Positions 35,298-46,171 of a DNA stretch of 64,000 nt are shown in pieces. The stretch comes from Tetraselmis striata. Its lineage: Eukaryota; Chlorophyta; Chlorodendrophyceae; Chlorodendrales; Chlorodendraceae. Within the stretch, counting starts at the first letter, position 1, and every line of letters begins with the position of its first letter. A program made the position numbers and the translations under genes. The DNA lies in contig VCJN01001978.1 of assembly GCA_006384855.1 (NCBI GenBank), positions 33,369 to 97,368 of the forward strand. Direction: 5' to 3'. The notes beneath the pieces were generated by a model, which saw only the letters and a program-made list of their open reading frames with translations, ran no database searches and was not told the DNA's origin.

Positions 35298-36766
35298 GAG
35301 CCGCCAGCTGGGTAGCAGCCCCCTATCTCCATGCGGCCACTGGATGTGGAAGAGGAATGGAGTGAGCGGGGTTTTGAGCGCTGCATGCGGGGGCGAGGGT
35401 ACAGCAGGCGCTGCCCATGGGCGGTCGTCATCAGCGCGCGTGCCTTGATGCCCTGCAGCACGGGGCGCGGCACCACGATGTCGCGCTCGCTGGCCTCAAC
35501 GCCGCACTGCCCGTACTCGTTGCCTCCCCAGGAGTACACCTGCCGCAGCGCCGCCGCTGCCTCAGCGCCGCCGCCGCCTCCATGCAGACAGCCAGGCTGG
35601 TACCCCGCATGGACAGCCTCCACCCCCCCCCCCCCCCTCCCAGGCGGATTCCCGCCCCTCCCTCGGGGGCCCCCGCGCACCTGGCCACGGTCATCCACGC
35701 ACGCGCTGTGCCAGCCGCCAAGTGCCGCCTGCGTGATGCGCACGCCCTGCAGGCCGTCCTTCACGGGGCAGGGCTTGGGCACGTTGCTATCCCTGCGAGC
35801 AGATGTGTGTGTGCGTGTGGGGGGAGGGGGCGGATCCCCGATCCCGGAGTGAGGCACGCCCCCCCGCCCCCTGTAAAGTAGTTGTTCGGATCCCCGATCC
35901 CGGAGTGAGGCACGCCCCCCCGCCCCCTGTACAGTAGTTGTTCGGAGGGAGGCATCACAGAGGGAAAGTGTGTGTGTGTGCGGGGGGGGGGGGGGGGGGG
36001 GGGGGGGTTGCAGAGGGAGCAATTAGGCAGCGCGCGCGCGGCTCACCGGTGCCCCAGCCCCAGCGTCCCGCGCGCGTTCCAGCCCCACGCCAACAGCCTG
36101 CCATCCGCGCCGATGGCTAGCGTGCCGCGGCTGCCGGTCACCTGGCGGCGAGCCCAATATCCAGAGCGAAGACATGTAGGGGGAGGGGAGGGGGGGTGGG
36201 GTAAATGGGGGATGTGATTGGCGCCAACATATTTTCACTGCCCTTGGCCACCGCAGATCGGCAGCACAGTGCAGGGGGCCAGGGGGGTGGGGCGGAAAGG
36301 GGTGGCGGGAAGGGGTGCAGGGGGCGCGCACGAGGGGCTCCACGCCAAAGGCGCGCCCGCGCAGCCGCGTGCCGAGCAGCGACTCCACCACCTTCGGCTT
36401 GCTGTGGTCGTTGCGCGAGTCCAGCCCCTGGTGCCGCCGGCAGCCGGGGTGCCGAGCTCAAAGCGGTTTCAGTCGGCCGCTGACCCGGAAGGCACACAAA
36501 ATCCCAGAGCAGCTACTGGCCGCGGCGTCTCTCTGATGATGCGTGCTGGGGAGGTTCGTCGCGTTTCGTTTTGTTCGGGCCGACAGAGCGGCCGAGGGGC
36601 GCGCGTGCGGGGGGGGGGGGGGGGGGGGCACCAGCTGACTGTCTTCGTTCACGCCCCACGCAAAAACCACCGCCTCGATGGGCGGATCGTGCGCGTAAGC
36701 CGGCAGCCGCTGCGCCAAGGAGCCCACGGGTCGCTCGGCTTTGCCCATCGCCAGCGCGTTCGCCAT
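31389..36766 (-). CDS. RCC1-repeat beta-propeller protein
   Basis: Eleven exons join in frame to ~424 residues: 36766-36632, 36427-36332, 36141-36047, 35792-35681, 35539-35444, 34565-34381, 34026-33864, 33209-33106, 32561-32453, 31703-31650 and 31514-31389. RCC1 blades are marked by VFAWGVNEDSQLGLD, LLAWGWNARGTLGLG, VYSWGGNEYGQCG, VLMWGERWGDF, VLSWGTNDFGQLGIG, VFTWGRGEYGRLGVG and MFAFGRGSFGRLG, each preceded by an AAGG.HS-like turn. Length and seven blades equal RCC1 itself. The GWRHT motif of the UV-B receptor UVR8 is absent, so UVR8 is unlikely. RCC1-family proteins act as Ran exchange factors or scaffolds; the substrate here is unknown. All introns are GT-AG except intron 5, which has a GC donor. 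Start ATG 36766 is the first in-frame Met. Confidence 0.88.
32338..32361 (+). repeat. CT microsatellite in intron 9 of the RCC1-like gene
   Basis: Follows a TCCTCC run, ~90 bp past the donor in the gene's minus-strand sense. Confidence 0.9.
32680..33095 (-). repeat. Telomere-like motifs clustered in intron 8 of the RCC1-like gene
   Basis: Repeated but degenerate TTTAGGG/CCCTAAA words occur, for example CCCTAAACC near 32752 and 32853, GATTTAGGGTTTAG near 32934, and GTTAGGGTTTGG near 33080. They are dispersed rather than in one tandem run. Confidence 0.6.
35251..35300 (+). repeat. GA/GATA-rich microsatellite
   Basis: AGAGAG units with interspersed ATAG, in intron 5 of the RCC1-like gene. Confidence 0.9.
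35827..35942 (+). repeat. Perfect tandem duplication of ~58 bp in an intron
   Basis: CGGATCCCCGATCCCGGAGT and the following GAGGCACGCCCCCCCGCCCCCTGTA(A/C)AGTAGTTGTT occur twice in a row in intron 3 of the RCC1-like gene. The near identity implies a recent origin. Confidence 0.85.
35981..36007 (+). repeat. Poly-G tract in intron 3 of the RCC1-like gene
   Basis: Poly-C in the gene's sense, 40 bp past the donor. Confidence 0.9.
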
Positions 36767-37795
36767 CCCGCCGTCGCCAGCCGTATCGTCTCCGCCGATG
36801 TCGCAATCGCTTTGGAGTCGCGCGCTCGGCCCTCCCCTCCCTACCGGGCCGGACGCATCAACGTCAGCGGCACAACGAAGGAGCCGCAGGCTTCATTTTC
36901 CAGATTCCATCCTTGATACTTGGTATTTAAGGATGGAGGCAGGTGGCGGTGGTGGTGAGGTAATGAAAAGGGAGGTGAATGAGCTCGCCGGCACAAATCG
37001 GTCAGGGTGCGTTCACATGGCCGACTTCACCTCCGCACCGACACCTCCGGTATCAAGGCTGCTGGAAGCCGGACCAGGTAGCTGCTGCAAATTACATATG
37101 GTTGCCTTGGATGCGTAAAAAACCAGGCTGCTCTCGGTCAGGTGAGGCGGGCGTGAGGAAAGTATACCTACCGCACTGGTAGTCGCTGATCTGTTGCTGA
37201 TGGGTGCTCGCATAGTTTGCAGGCCAGGCACTGCGCGCGGTGGTGTTTGCTTGCTCGGCGCTGTGTGGGGACGACGGAAGGGGGCAGGCAAGAGAGATCA
37301 GCCGAAAAGTGCGCAGGCTTATTTACAAGTAGACAAGGGTGGGGGACTTGTTGCGGCAAGTAGCCACAAAAAGGAAGTGTAGTGGGTCGTGCGGAGTTTT
37401 GTGCGGGCAGGAGGCACAAAACTAAGAAGTCCCATCTAGCGGACGGGGATGGTTTTATAAGATTCGATGGGTACTAGGTGCCGATGTTCTCGCCGAAGGC
37501 GGCACGCAAAGTGCCGCACATCGGCATCTCAGTGCTGAAGCACCTCGACTGACCGCGGTCGATTACGTACTGTCTTACTGTCGATTACTGTCCAATCGGC
37601 GTAGAGGCCGCGGGCAGCCGGTGTCGACCCCCGCATACCCTAGAGTTAAGGGAGGGAAAACTCCAAGAACACCGGTCTAAACACCTCAAAGGGAGGTAGG
37701 CAAGGGAGATCCACCACCTCGGTCTTCAGGACTGCCGCGGAGGGGGCGAGGCTGCGCCCGACGGAACAGGGGCACTGCCGAGAAGACTTCAAAGG
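36767..37795. other. Upstream region of the RCC1-like gene, no gene seen
   Basis: ORFs are short and unrecognised. No TATA box could be assigned. Confidence 0.45.
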
Positions 37796-38880
37796 ACCAC
37801 AGTGGGGAAGAGCAAGCCAAACAGAAGCGCGGCGGCGCGGGTAGAAAGCGTAGCCGGGTCGATGTATTCGTTGAATACCGCAAAATTGCGAGCCTAATCG
37901 CCCCCTCGGCGGTTTTTGTTTAGGGGTACGCACGCTGCGTTTGCGCCACACGCCGCGCCCTTTCGTACGGAGTGAAAGGTCCACACGAAACCTTCTCCGG
38001 GGGGGGGGGGGGGGGGGGGTGAAGCTCGATTGATGCGGCCGATGGCCCGCTTGAGCCAGTCGCCGAGGGTGGAGGCGTTCCACGTAAGGGGTTGGTAGCC
38101 CCTCGCCGGGGAGCACCCAGAAGTCAAGTTGCTTGGCGGAGGCGGGAGCCGCCCGGAACACCGCGTCGTCGCGGCAGGTGATGAAGCTGGCTGCGTAGCA
38201 GGGTTGTTCAAGTGCTGGGCACGGCGCGGTGACAAGGATTTGAAGTAGGGGCTTGAACCCGTATCGACGACGACGCATGCGATGTCCCCACTTCTTGCGG
38301 TTGACGAAAATGGTAGACGGTTGACGAAATGGAAAATCGTTGAAGGCCATGTCGCGGAGTCGGCAGGAGACGTTGGACTCACCACGGGAGTAGAACTAGA
38401 TAAACGTCGAGCACATCGCCGCGCCGCCGCGAAGGTTGTTGCTGTAGTCGGTGGTGGTTGTGGGAAGGGTAGCAACATGGTCGTCGAGGATGACGGTGAT
38501 GACGTCGCAAGGCAGAGGGGCGCGCCGAAGTTTCTCGCTCGTTTCTCGCTCGTTTCTCGTCTTGAGGTGGCAGATTTGAAGCGCGCATGTCGTCGATGGT
38601 TGGGGCGGTGGCCGGGGCGTCATCCCGACCGGTGTGACGCAGGAAGGTAGTCTCAATGGGCGAGATGTAGAGAGCCAGTGCCGATGGTGCCGCACTCTGC
38701 AATCCAAACAAGTTAGCGGACGCACGTAAACTCAGTGCAGCAGTCTACGGGGGAGATGCCTTCCTCGTCGGTGCAGAACTCGGCAAAGAGGCGAATCTTG
38801 GCTTCGTATTTCGAGTAAGTGATGGCCGTGAGCGATGTAGTCAGGAGGTCGAGCACCTAGGCGCCCCAATTGTCTGTGCC
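37796..38880 (-). pseudogene. Degenerate tyrosine recombinase of a YR retroelement
   Basis: The minus strand encodes, in order, pieces that align with the recombinase at 12989-14034: an SAM-like core (TSLTAITYSKYEAKIRLFAE, then DEEGISPVD) near 38860-38740; CGTIGTGSLYISPIETTFL near 38690; and a catalytic C-terminal part with WTFHSVRKGAACGANA (His at 37974, Arg at 37965) and NEYIDP (Tyr TAC 37866-37864). An in-frame TAG at 37896-37894 separates HxxR from the tyrosine. A poly-G run at 38000-38019 and frame changes add to the damage. No split repeats were found around it. Confidence 0.6.
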
Positions 38881-39438
38881 GTACATGGCTTCGATGCTGC
38901 CTCGCAAGAGCCATCGGTCCAGAGCTCATATATATATAGCAGTTTCAGCAAAACCCCACCGTTCCGTTGATATTGAGCATTTCGCGCGTGAGGTCCCTAT
39001 CTTTGCTACCCAAACTTAGTATGCAGTATATATATAATTACATGAGCTAGCAGCAGAAGGCGATATCGGAAATCACCAAAATAAAAGGCATGCAGTCACA
39101 CGTACATAGACGACATATATTGTAAACAGCATAATATTTCACACGTCGTCTATATCTCTACATATCTGTGCCGTCACACATGTGTCCGTCATTGCTTGTG
39201 GCTTCGTTATCGTGGTCATTCCGCGATATAAATAATCAGTACTTCACGGCTGTATTGGAGATCGCGCGCCGCTGTTTTGCGATCCGGCCGCCGGGCCGGC
39301 GCCGCGCCGCCGCACTCGGCGCCACGGGCAGCGCGATATGTAAGCGCCGCATCCCAAGTCGTAAGCCCCCTCCCTCACCACCCGCGGTGCCGCCAGCCCT
39401 GACAGACCCGTCCCTCCCGGCCACCCGGACACGTCAAG
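38881..39438. other. Upstream region of the eL42 gene
   Basis: AT-rich with TATATATA near 38929 and 39030, then GC-rich from 39260. The eL42 leader must lie in the last ~150 bp; the exact start is not visible. Confidence 0.4.
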
Positions 39439-40954
39439 ATGGTGCGCCCCCTTCCTGATCTGAGAGCGCCTTCGCTGCTGGAGGGGACTGGCGAGTCAGC
39501 TGCGGCTTTGTGGCGGGCGCGGCAGGCAGCGGGAGGGAACTGAGCGCGGGGAACGCGCCGCCGCCGCCGCCGCCGCCTTACCCTCCCGCCCAGCCCCGCA
39601 ACCACCTGCCACGCCGGCCTCATGGAAGCCCCCCTTCACCTCACGCCCATCTTCCCCCCGCACACACCCTCCCCCCCCTTACATATACACAAGGGTCGCT
39701 GGTATTTGGCTCCGTTGCCGGCAGCCGGGCCACGAACCACGAAGCGGGCACGCGGCGGCGGCGATCGCTCGCGGGCGGAGGGCGGCACCGCGCCGCCGCG
39801 TCCACCGCAGACTGCACGGCGGCTATCGTTGCACGGATCTCGCACACCCTATCGCACCCTTAGCGCCGAGCCGACTGTACTGACAATGCTCGAATAATGG
39901 GGCCCGTTGCGGGAAAGAATTGGGAGCATCAAGAAACGAGAGATACTCGCGTTAAAACGACTTCATGTTTATGATTTGGGGGGGGGGGGGGGGGGGAGGG
40001 GGGGGGGGGGGGGTGGGAGGGGGGGGGGGGGGGGGGGGGGGGGCACAGCGTGTATGGCCCAGCGGCGCCCAGCCGCCTTCCACTTGCGCTGAAGCTTTCC
40101 CCGCTCCCCCCCTCCCCCTAGGTGAACATTCCCAAGACCAAGAAGGCCTTCTGCAAGTCCAAGGCTTGCGGGAAGCACACCGTGCACAAGGTCACGCAGT
40201 ACAAGGCCGGCAAGGCCTCTCTGTACGCGCAGGGTGGGCGCCTCTCCGCTCTCCTTCCTCCTCCTGATGTTGGTTTTACACAGGAGGCTCGCTGGGACCA
40301 GTGGCGTTGGGGGGGGGGGGGGGGGGGGTGCTGACCCGTTGGTGCGGGATGGCGCCGCGCAGGCAAGAGGCGCTACGACCGCAAGCAGGCCGGATTCGGC
40401 GGCCAGACCAAGCCCGTCTTCCACAAGAAGGCGAAGACCACCAAGAAGATTGTGCTGCGTCTGGCGTGCCAGAGCTGCAAGCAGGTCCACATGCACCCCA
40501 TCAAGGTGAGAGCCCCCCCCTCCCCCCCCCCCACCCCCGTTCACCTCTGCCCTCCCTTTGGGTCTCGATATCAGGCCGCCCTGGGAAACTGCTGGGTGCG
40601 AGGATACACGGTTTTCCTCAGCTAGCGGGCAACCTAGCTTGGGGGGGGGGGGGGGGGGGGGGGTGGGGGGTCATGGAGAGGCCTGCAGACCTAGAGCGCG
40701 TCTACCCCCCATCTGGCAGTGCACGTGAGGGCTTCAGAGGGTACCAGTTGTTGGAGATGATACCCTAGACGCACCCTGGGCCAGTGCAGTACCGTTTTGC
40801 CCCCCGAACCTTTGCTTTCAGGGGAAACCATTACATGGTAAACAGTACCTCACAAACACACTGTGGTGAACATCAATGCTGCGCTGTGAAGTGTCTCGTT
40901 CTTCTTCCGAAGGGCCCCATCATTGCAGTGAGATGTTCCGGCGGAGCGCTGAAC

Positions 40955-40985
<31 letters not shown>

Positions 40986-41058
40986 ACCCCCCACCCGGCA
41001 GCGCTGCAAGCACTTCGAGATTGGCGGAGACAAGAAGGCCAAGGGCGGCATGTACTAG
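39439..41058 (+). CDS. RPL44: 60S ribosomal protein eL42 (RPL36A/L44)
   Basis: Four exons give 104 residues: 39439-39441 (ATG alone), 40122-40233, 40363-40505 and 41002-41058. The protein starts [20 protein letters not shown] and ends [18 protein letters not shown], matching eL42 end to end. It is the zinc-ribbon protein at the E-site of the large cytosolic subunit. Metal-ligand cysteines are C12 and C17 (CKSKAC) and C74 and C77 (CQSC). Pro56, the residue whose change gives cycloheximide resistance in yeasts and algae, is present. Exon 1 is inferred from CAAGATG|GTGCGC: an intron directly after the start codon restores frame to GTG AAC. Introns hold the longest poly-G and poly-C runs of the window. 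Confidence 0.93.
39978..40043 (+). repeat. Poly-G tract, ~66 bp, in intron 1 of the eL42 gene
   Basis: Interrupted only by single A or T bases. It is the longest G run in the window and the strongest G-quadruplex candidate. Confidence 0.95.
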
Positions 41059-43463
41059 AGCGGGCCCCCTTAGGGCGGGGCGCCTAATCCCCGGACTGCG
41101 GGTCCCTCTGTGACAACATACCAACATGGGTGGTCCACCATCGCCGCTGCCCCCCCCCCCCCCCCCCCCCCCGGCTCACCATCCAGGCGCTGTTGGTAGG
41201 TGCGGGCCATTTGTCTGACTGTCTGTGGGGCGACAGCCCAGCTGGGGGCAGCCCACTAAAAAACGCAGTTCCACACAAGCGTCGGGCGGGTGGGAAAGGA
41301 ATGTCGCGGGGCCTCATCGTTGCTGCTGTCACTGCTGCTGTGGGCTGGCCCACTCCCCGACCCCGGGACCCCTCCCTGGAACAGTGCCTGGTGCCGTGTT
41401 TTGGGGCTCCGAGGGTGAGCTGGCGGGCGCCTGCCTAAACTGAGGCGCCGCCTGCCTAAACATTCCCACGAAATCATAGGGGACAAGTACCGAGGCATGC
41501 GATGATTGCCTGGTGGGGCGGGGCGGACCCACCGCCCGCAGAGAACCCGTGTACGCAGCCTGTGCGGCTCAGGCCTCGCATGATCAGAGGTGTCGTAAGC
41601 TAGCCCCCGCAGATAGACGCCTGGAATATAGGGCTGCGGGCGCGGCAGTGGGAGCACCGCGAATCAGAGCCTGCCCTGCCTGCCAGAGGCCAAAAGGCGG
41701 ACGAAAGCACCGTGGAACTGTAGCAACGTTCCTACAGGTTGCCAGCAAGCCCCGCAGTCTGAGACGTGATAGTAAGGCGCTTCTAGATGCGTCGGCGACC
41801 GCAGTCTGTCGGGGAGCCCTTTTGCCGCACCACTTCATACACCACTTGTACTGCTTCATGTATTTCAGTCACACATCCAGCTCCAGAGGCTACAGCGAAG
41901 ATTTCAGAGAAGATAGCAGAGAGAGAGACCGTGTTGACGTGTCACTACCACCACTACTACTACTACTAGCCGGTGCACAAATAGAGCATACTAAGTGCTC
42001 CAGTTGCTGGGCGAGCAGGTCAAGGAAGGGGTTCATTGGGTAGATGTGTGGCTGCCGCGCCATCCTTGCCCCCCCCCCCCCCCCCCCCCCCCCCACATTG
42101 CATTTCTGGGTGGAAGCCCACCCTTCCCTGCCGCCGATAATGTCATGCCGCCAACGCCCTGTACGCGTGTCCAAACTCCAAAACTCCCGTATGAAACACC
42201 AAGCGTATACGCGCCCATTGATGAGAATTAGTATCATTGTACTGGAGCCTAGCCACGTGGCCTGCAGAGGCCCCCGCCCATAGTGGACCCTATGCGGGTT
42301 GGTCAGGGGCGGGCCCTTCCCTGATGGGTTCAGACAGCTTGTCAAGGCAAAAGAGACAGCTTGATTCGGTTGCAACTGTAGATTTCAAATGTGCCGCCTG
42401 AAAATGGAGCAATCTCAAACTGAGATGCCTGTGCATGACATGATGTACTGGCAGCGTTCTGAGCCGTGTGCAGCGAGCCTTCCCAGTGTGCTACGCTCAG
42501 GGCTTTTTGGGGCGGTAGCCCAAATGCCGAAACGTGGGCGAGACACAGCGTTCCAGAGGGATGCCAGCCAGCCTATACGTGTAGGTGAGACAGTCTCGCC
42601 CTTGGAGACACAAAGACAAAGGTGGCGAGCAGTGGTGGTGCAAAGACAAGGGGCTTCAGTGTTTCAGAGTACTGCAATATTTTGTCACAACGCCTACCAC
42701 ACGGCAGCCATTATATCGCACATATACTCGTAGTCGCAGGTCTCAGGTAAACATCGTACAAGTACACATCCCTCTCGGACTAACCTGTAGGTTATCGTAT
42801 TTGTCCAATCGTCACAGTAGGTGTCAACCTCCGTCAGGGAATGGACCACATCACAGTGAATGGTCGCAGGATGCCCGCAGTCCGGTCCCTTCATGGAATG
42901 CCCCCCCCCCCCCCCCCCCCGGCGTGTGTCCTCCCTTCCCTACCAGTTACGCCGTGTCTCTGCCTGTGCTCTCCGCCGGGTACGCAGGCAGCGGCAAGAG
43001 ACTCCATCCACGAGTCGGCATCCTGTTTAAGCTACCAAGTAATCCAATCCGTACCACCCAGGAGCCGTCGTCCCCTGCGTACTGTACTTTCTACGAGTGA
43101 AAGCAGAGCCAGGCACCGCACGCTCCGCGCCGCCCTCTGCTCTGCTCTGGGCGGGGCTACTCCTCCATGGCCGTCCATCGGCTGCAGCACAGGCGCCGTC
43201 CGTGTCCGCAACTCCCGTTTGATGCAGGAATCTAGGTGAAGTGCGGTTTCAGCGCGGCCGGGTGCGCTTCTGCTGTGCCCTGCCCAATATGGGACGGCGG
43301 CCTGGCGCCCATTACTCCGGGGGCATGCTCAGCCACCCCATCCGGCCTCAAACAAACCGCTTCACCACCACGGGTGCCGGCGCGGTAATAAGAGCCCTGC
43401 GGACACGAACCTGCCCTTCCTGCCAGACGTCAAAGGCGGAGGAAACTATACCAGAACCATAGG
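41059..43463. other. Intergenic, no supported gene
   Basis: It contains poly-C tracts near 41150-41172, 42070-42094 and 42901-42920, and a diverged copy of the 43.5 kb repeat at about 41660-41780. ORFs are unrecognised. Confidence 0.5.
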
Positions 43464-44021
43464 GAATGCTATTATTATAGGTTGCGTCCCGGCCTAATTT
43501 GAGGCTCATGATAATAAGGTTTTCTAGGGGCGCCAGATGTCGGCACCTGTGGATGATCGGGGAGCGCGGAGTGGCCACATTTCACTGCCAGCACGTGCCC
43601 TTGTCCCCAGCCGGCGACTGAGGCGTGCTGGACGCTGAGTATGGGTCCCAGCCAATGCTTGGGTTGAGCTCAGCCAGTAGTGCGCTGTCAGCCCTTCATG
43701 GTTTTGGGTGACAAACCGGCGGGACGGGATGGTGGGGGGGGGGGGGGGGGGGGGGGGGGGGCTAGTCAGTGTGAAGCGCTGGGCTGAAATATTTGGTGGG
43801 TGACATTGGCAAGCCAGCATACTCCTGTCTAATTGTAGTAACACACCGTAACCACGCTTTGGGTTTGCGGTGTGTTATCATTTTGTTTGAATGCTATTAT
43901 GGGTTGCGTCCCGGCCCAATTTGAGGCTCATGATAATAAGGCTTTCTAGGGGCGCCAGATGTCGGCACCTGGGGGTGAGTGGGGAGCGCGGAGTGGCCAC
44001 ATTTCACTGCCAGCACGTGCC
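43464..44021 (+). repeat. Dispersed repeat present twice (43464-43600 and 43889-44021)
   Basis: The two copies are nearly identical: GAATGCTATTAT...GGTTGCGTCCCGGCC(T/C)AATT, then GAGGCTCATGATAATAAGG, GGCGCCAGATGTCGGCACCT and CATTTCACTGCCAGCACGTG. Diverged copies are seen near 41660-41780 and 62200-62390. Short, non-coding and repeated, so probably a MITE- or SINE-like family; no terminal repeats were defined. Confidence 0.7.
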
Positions 44022-44288
44022 TCAACTCGCGTTTGACTCACAGCAGGGCGCCCCTTGAATGTGATGTCACCTTGGCCGCTGCCTCTGGTGGCCAGCCCCC
44101 CCCCCCCCCCCCCCACAACACAGCGCTCTACGCGGCACCAGCGATCAGCTGCAAGTGATCCACTGGCTACGGCGCTACGCCACCGGGCGGCACTAGTCGC
44201 CCACCCCCTCCACCGCCCAGCCGCGCCGGATCGAGCCAAACTGCGGCCGGCGCAGCTAAGCTCGGCGGCACTCGGCTCGCGGTGCCCC

Positions 44289-46116
44289 TCAGGCGAGCAG
44301 CGCCTTGATCTCCGCGTTGCTGGTGATGGCGGCCGGCGTCTGGCCCTCGTGGTTGGCGAGCGCGGCCGCCTCGGGGCAGCGCTCCAGCAGCAGCCGGCAC
44401 GTCTCCACGCGCCCGTTCACCGCCGCCTGCGGGGCCATGCCAGCGCCGGCCGTGATCAGCGCGCTGCGTCACGACGCCCACAGAACAGCCCCCCCCCCCC
44501 CCCTCCCCCTCCGGGGGGGTTGCCTGAGCGCACGCTACGGATCCGGGCTCCGAAACCAACGCGAAAACGGGCGGGGCCACAAATGGTGCATGGGCCACAC
44601 AATTCGATGTTCTATTTAGCAATTTGACAGGTAGAATTGACATAAACTCTTACACATACGGGTAGAGGTGTGTATGTCGACATGTATACCCTAGATCGGC
44701 CATAACCCTACACACGCTCAACATGCTGGAAAACGGATTCTTCATTCTCAAAGAAGCCCAGTAATCCTTCCCCCGGGACCAGGGCCGGAACCCTGTATGC
44801 CCAGATTGTCGTGACTACAGGATACCTGGGCACGTGCAATCCTCCACAGACGCCGCCCACGCGTGCCATCGCAGGATAGGCCTGAAAAAGGAAAAAGGAT
44901 AGGCTCATAGCCGATGTAGCCTCTAGGTCTACAGCCGATTCGACAGTCGCCTCATTCGAACCCCGAAGAGCTGAGGCGCAGCGGTAGGAGGCGCGGGCCA
45001 ACGAGTTAGATCGACCAGCCCGAGGGTCGAGCCAGGATCCAACGACTGCCCGAGTCAGCTTCAGTTCCCGGGTCTCAGGGCAGGGACACCGGGAGCTCTC
45101 AAACTCATCCGCCACTCGTGATTTCTGTTGTTATTGAGAATGCGCCTTTTGCGCCAGTCGTCAAACTTCAGTCGCCGCACTACGAGATCTCAAACGCGAC
45201 GCGGTTGAAATGGCGCGGCGCCGCACCATGTGCAGCGGGTTGTTGCCCGCCGAGTTGGGCGCCGCCGCGTCGCAGCCGGCCTGCAGCAGCATCCGCACCG
45301 CCTCCACCGCGCTGGTGCGCGCCGCGATGTGCAGCGGCGTCCAGCCCTCCTTGTTGGGCTTGTTCACGTCGGCGCCCAGGTCGGCGAGCTGCTTGATGAG
45401 GCCCGCGCGGCCGCGGCCCGCGAGGAAGTGCAGCGGCGTGTCGTAGTCCGCGTTGCCGAGGTTGACGTCCAGGCCAGGCTGCCGCAGCAGCAGCGCCACC
45501 ATCTCCGCGTCGTTGTCCTCCAGCGCGATGTGCAGCGCGGCCTTGCCGTCGAAATCCGCCGCGTTGACCTCGGCGCCCGCCGCCAGCAGCAGCTCCGCGA
45601 TCGCCGTGTCCCTGCGGCCACCCGCGCCCCCGCGGGGCACGGCCAAAGATCGTCAGTGCCACGGGGCATTTGGGACCCAGCGAGCGGAGGAGTACGTACC
45701 ATTCGCCATGGTGACAAGGAAAGACGGGCGGCCGAAATGCTGAATGACAAGTCGGGGTATCATAGTCACATCGTGGCGGCGCCAGTAAGTGAGTGCGCCT
45801 CTCGTGCAGGCTTCTCTCCCTCTCCCTCTCCCTCCCCCCCCCCCCACACACACATTCCCCAACGCCACACACACACACACACACACACTACTTTCTTCAC
45901 ACAATAGCACGAGAGTATCAGGTAGGGCATGAGAAGGATCCCGCGGTGCAGGCCCACAATCCCCCCCCCCCCCCCCCCCCCCCCGCGCCTGCCGGGGTCG
46001 CACGCCGCACTCGTTTGCGATGAACGCAGAGGCGCATCCCAGCAGGGGCGTCGAAAGTCTTGTCTGCACCTACCTACACCCCTCCCTCCCTCCCCCCCCC
46101 CCTCTCCCCCTCTCCC

Positions 46117-46171
<55 letters not shown>

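Noticed and set aside
31389-36766. UVR8 photoreceptor identity for the RCC1-like protein
   Set aside because: The blade sequence lacks the GWRHT motif and tryptophan cluster expected of UVR8.
45180-45884. 235-codon minus-strand ORF rich in Arg/Gly/Ala
   Set aside because: It overlaps the ankyrin exon 45611-45227 in another frame; the ankyrin frame carries the repeat motifs.
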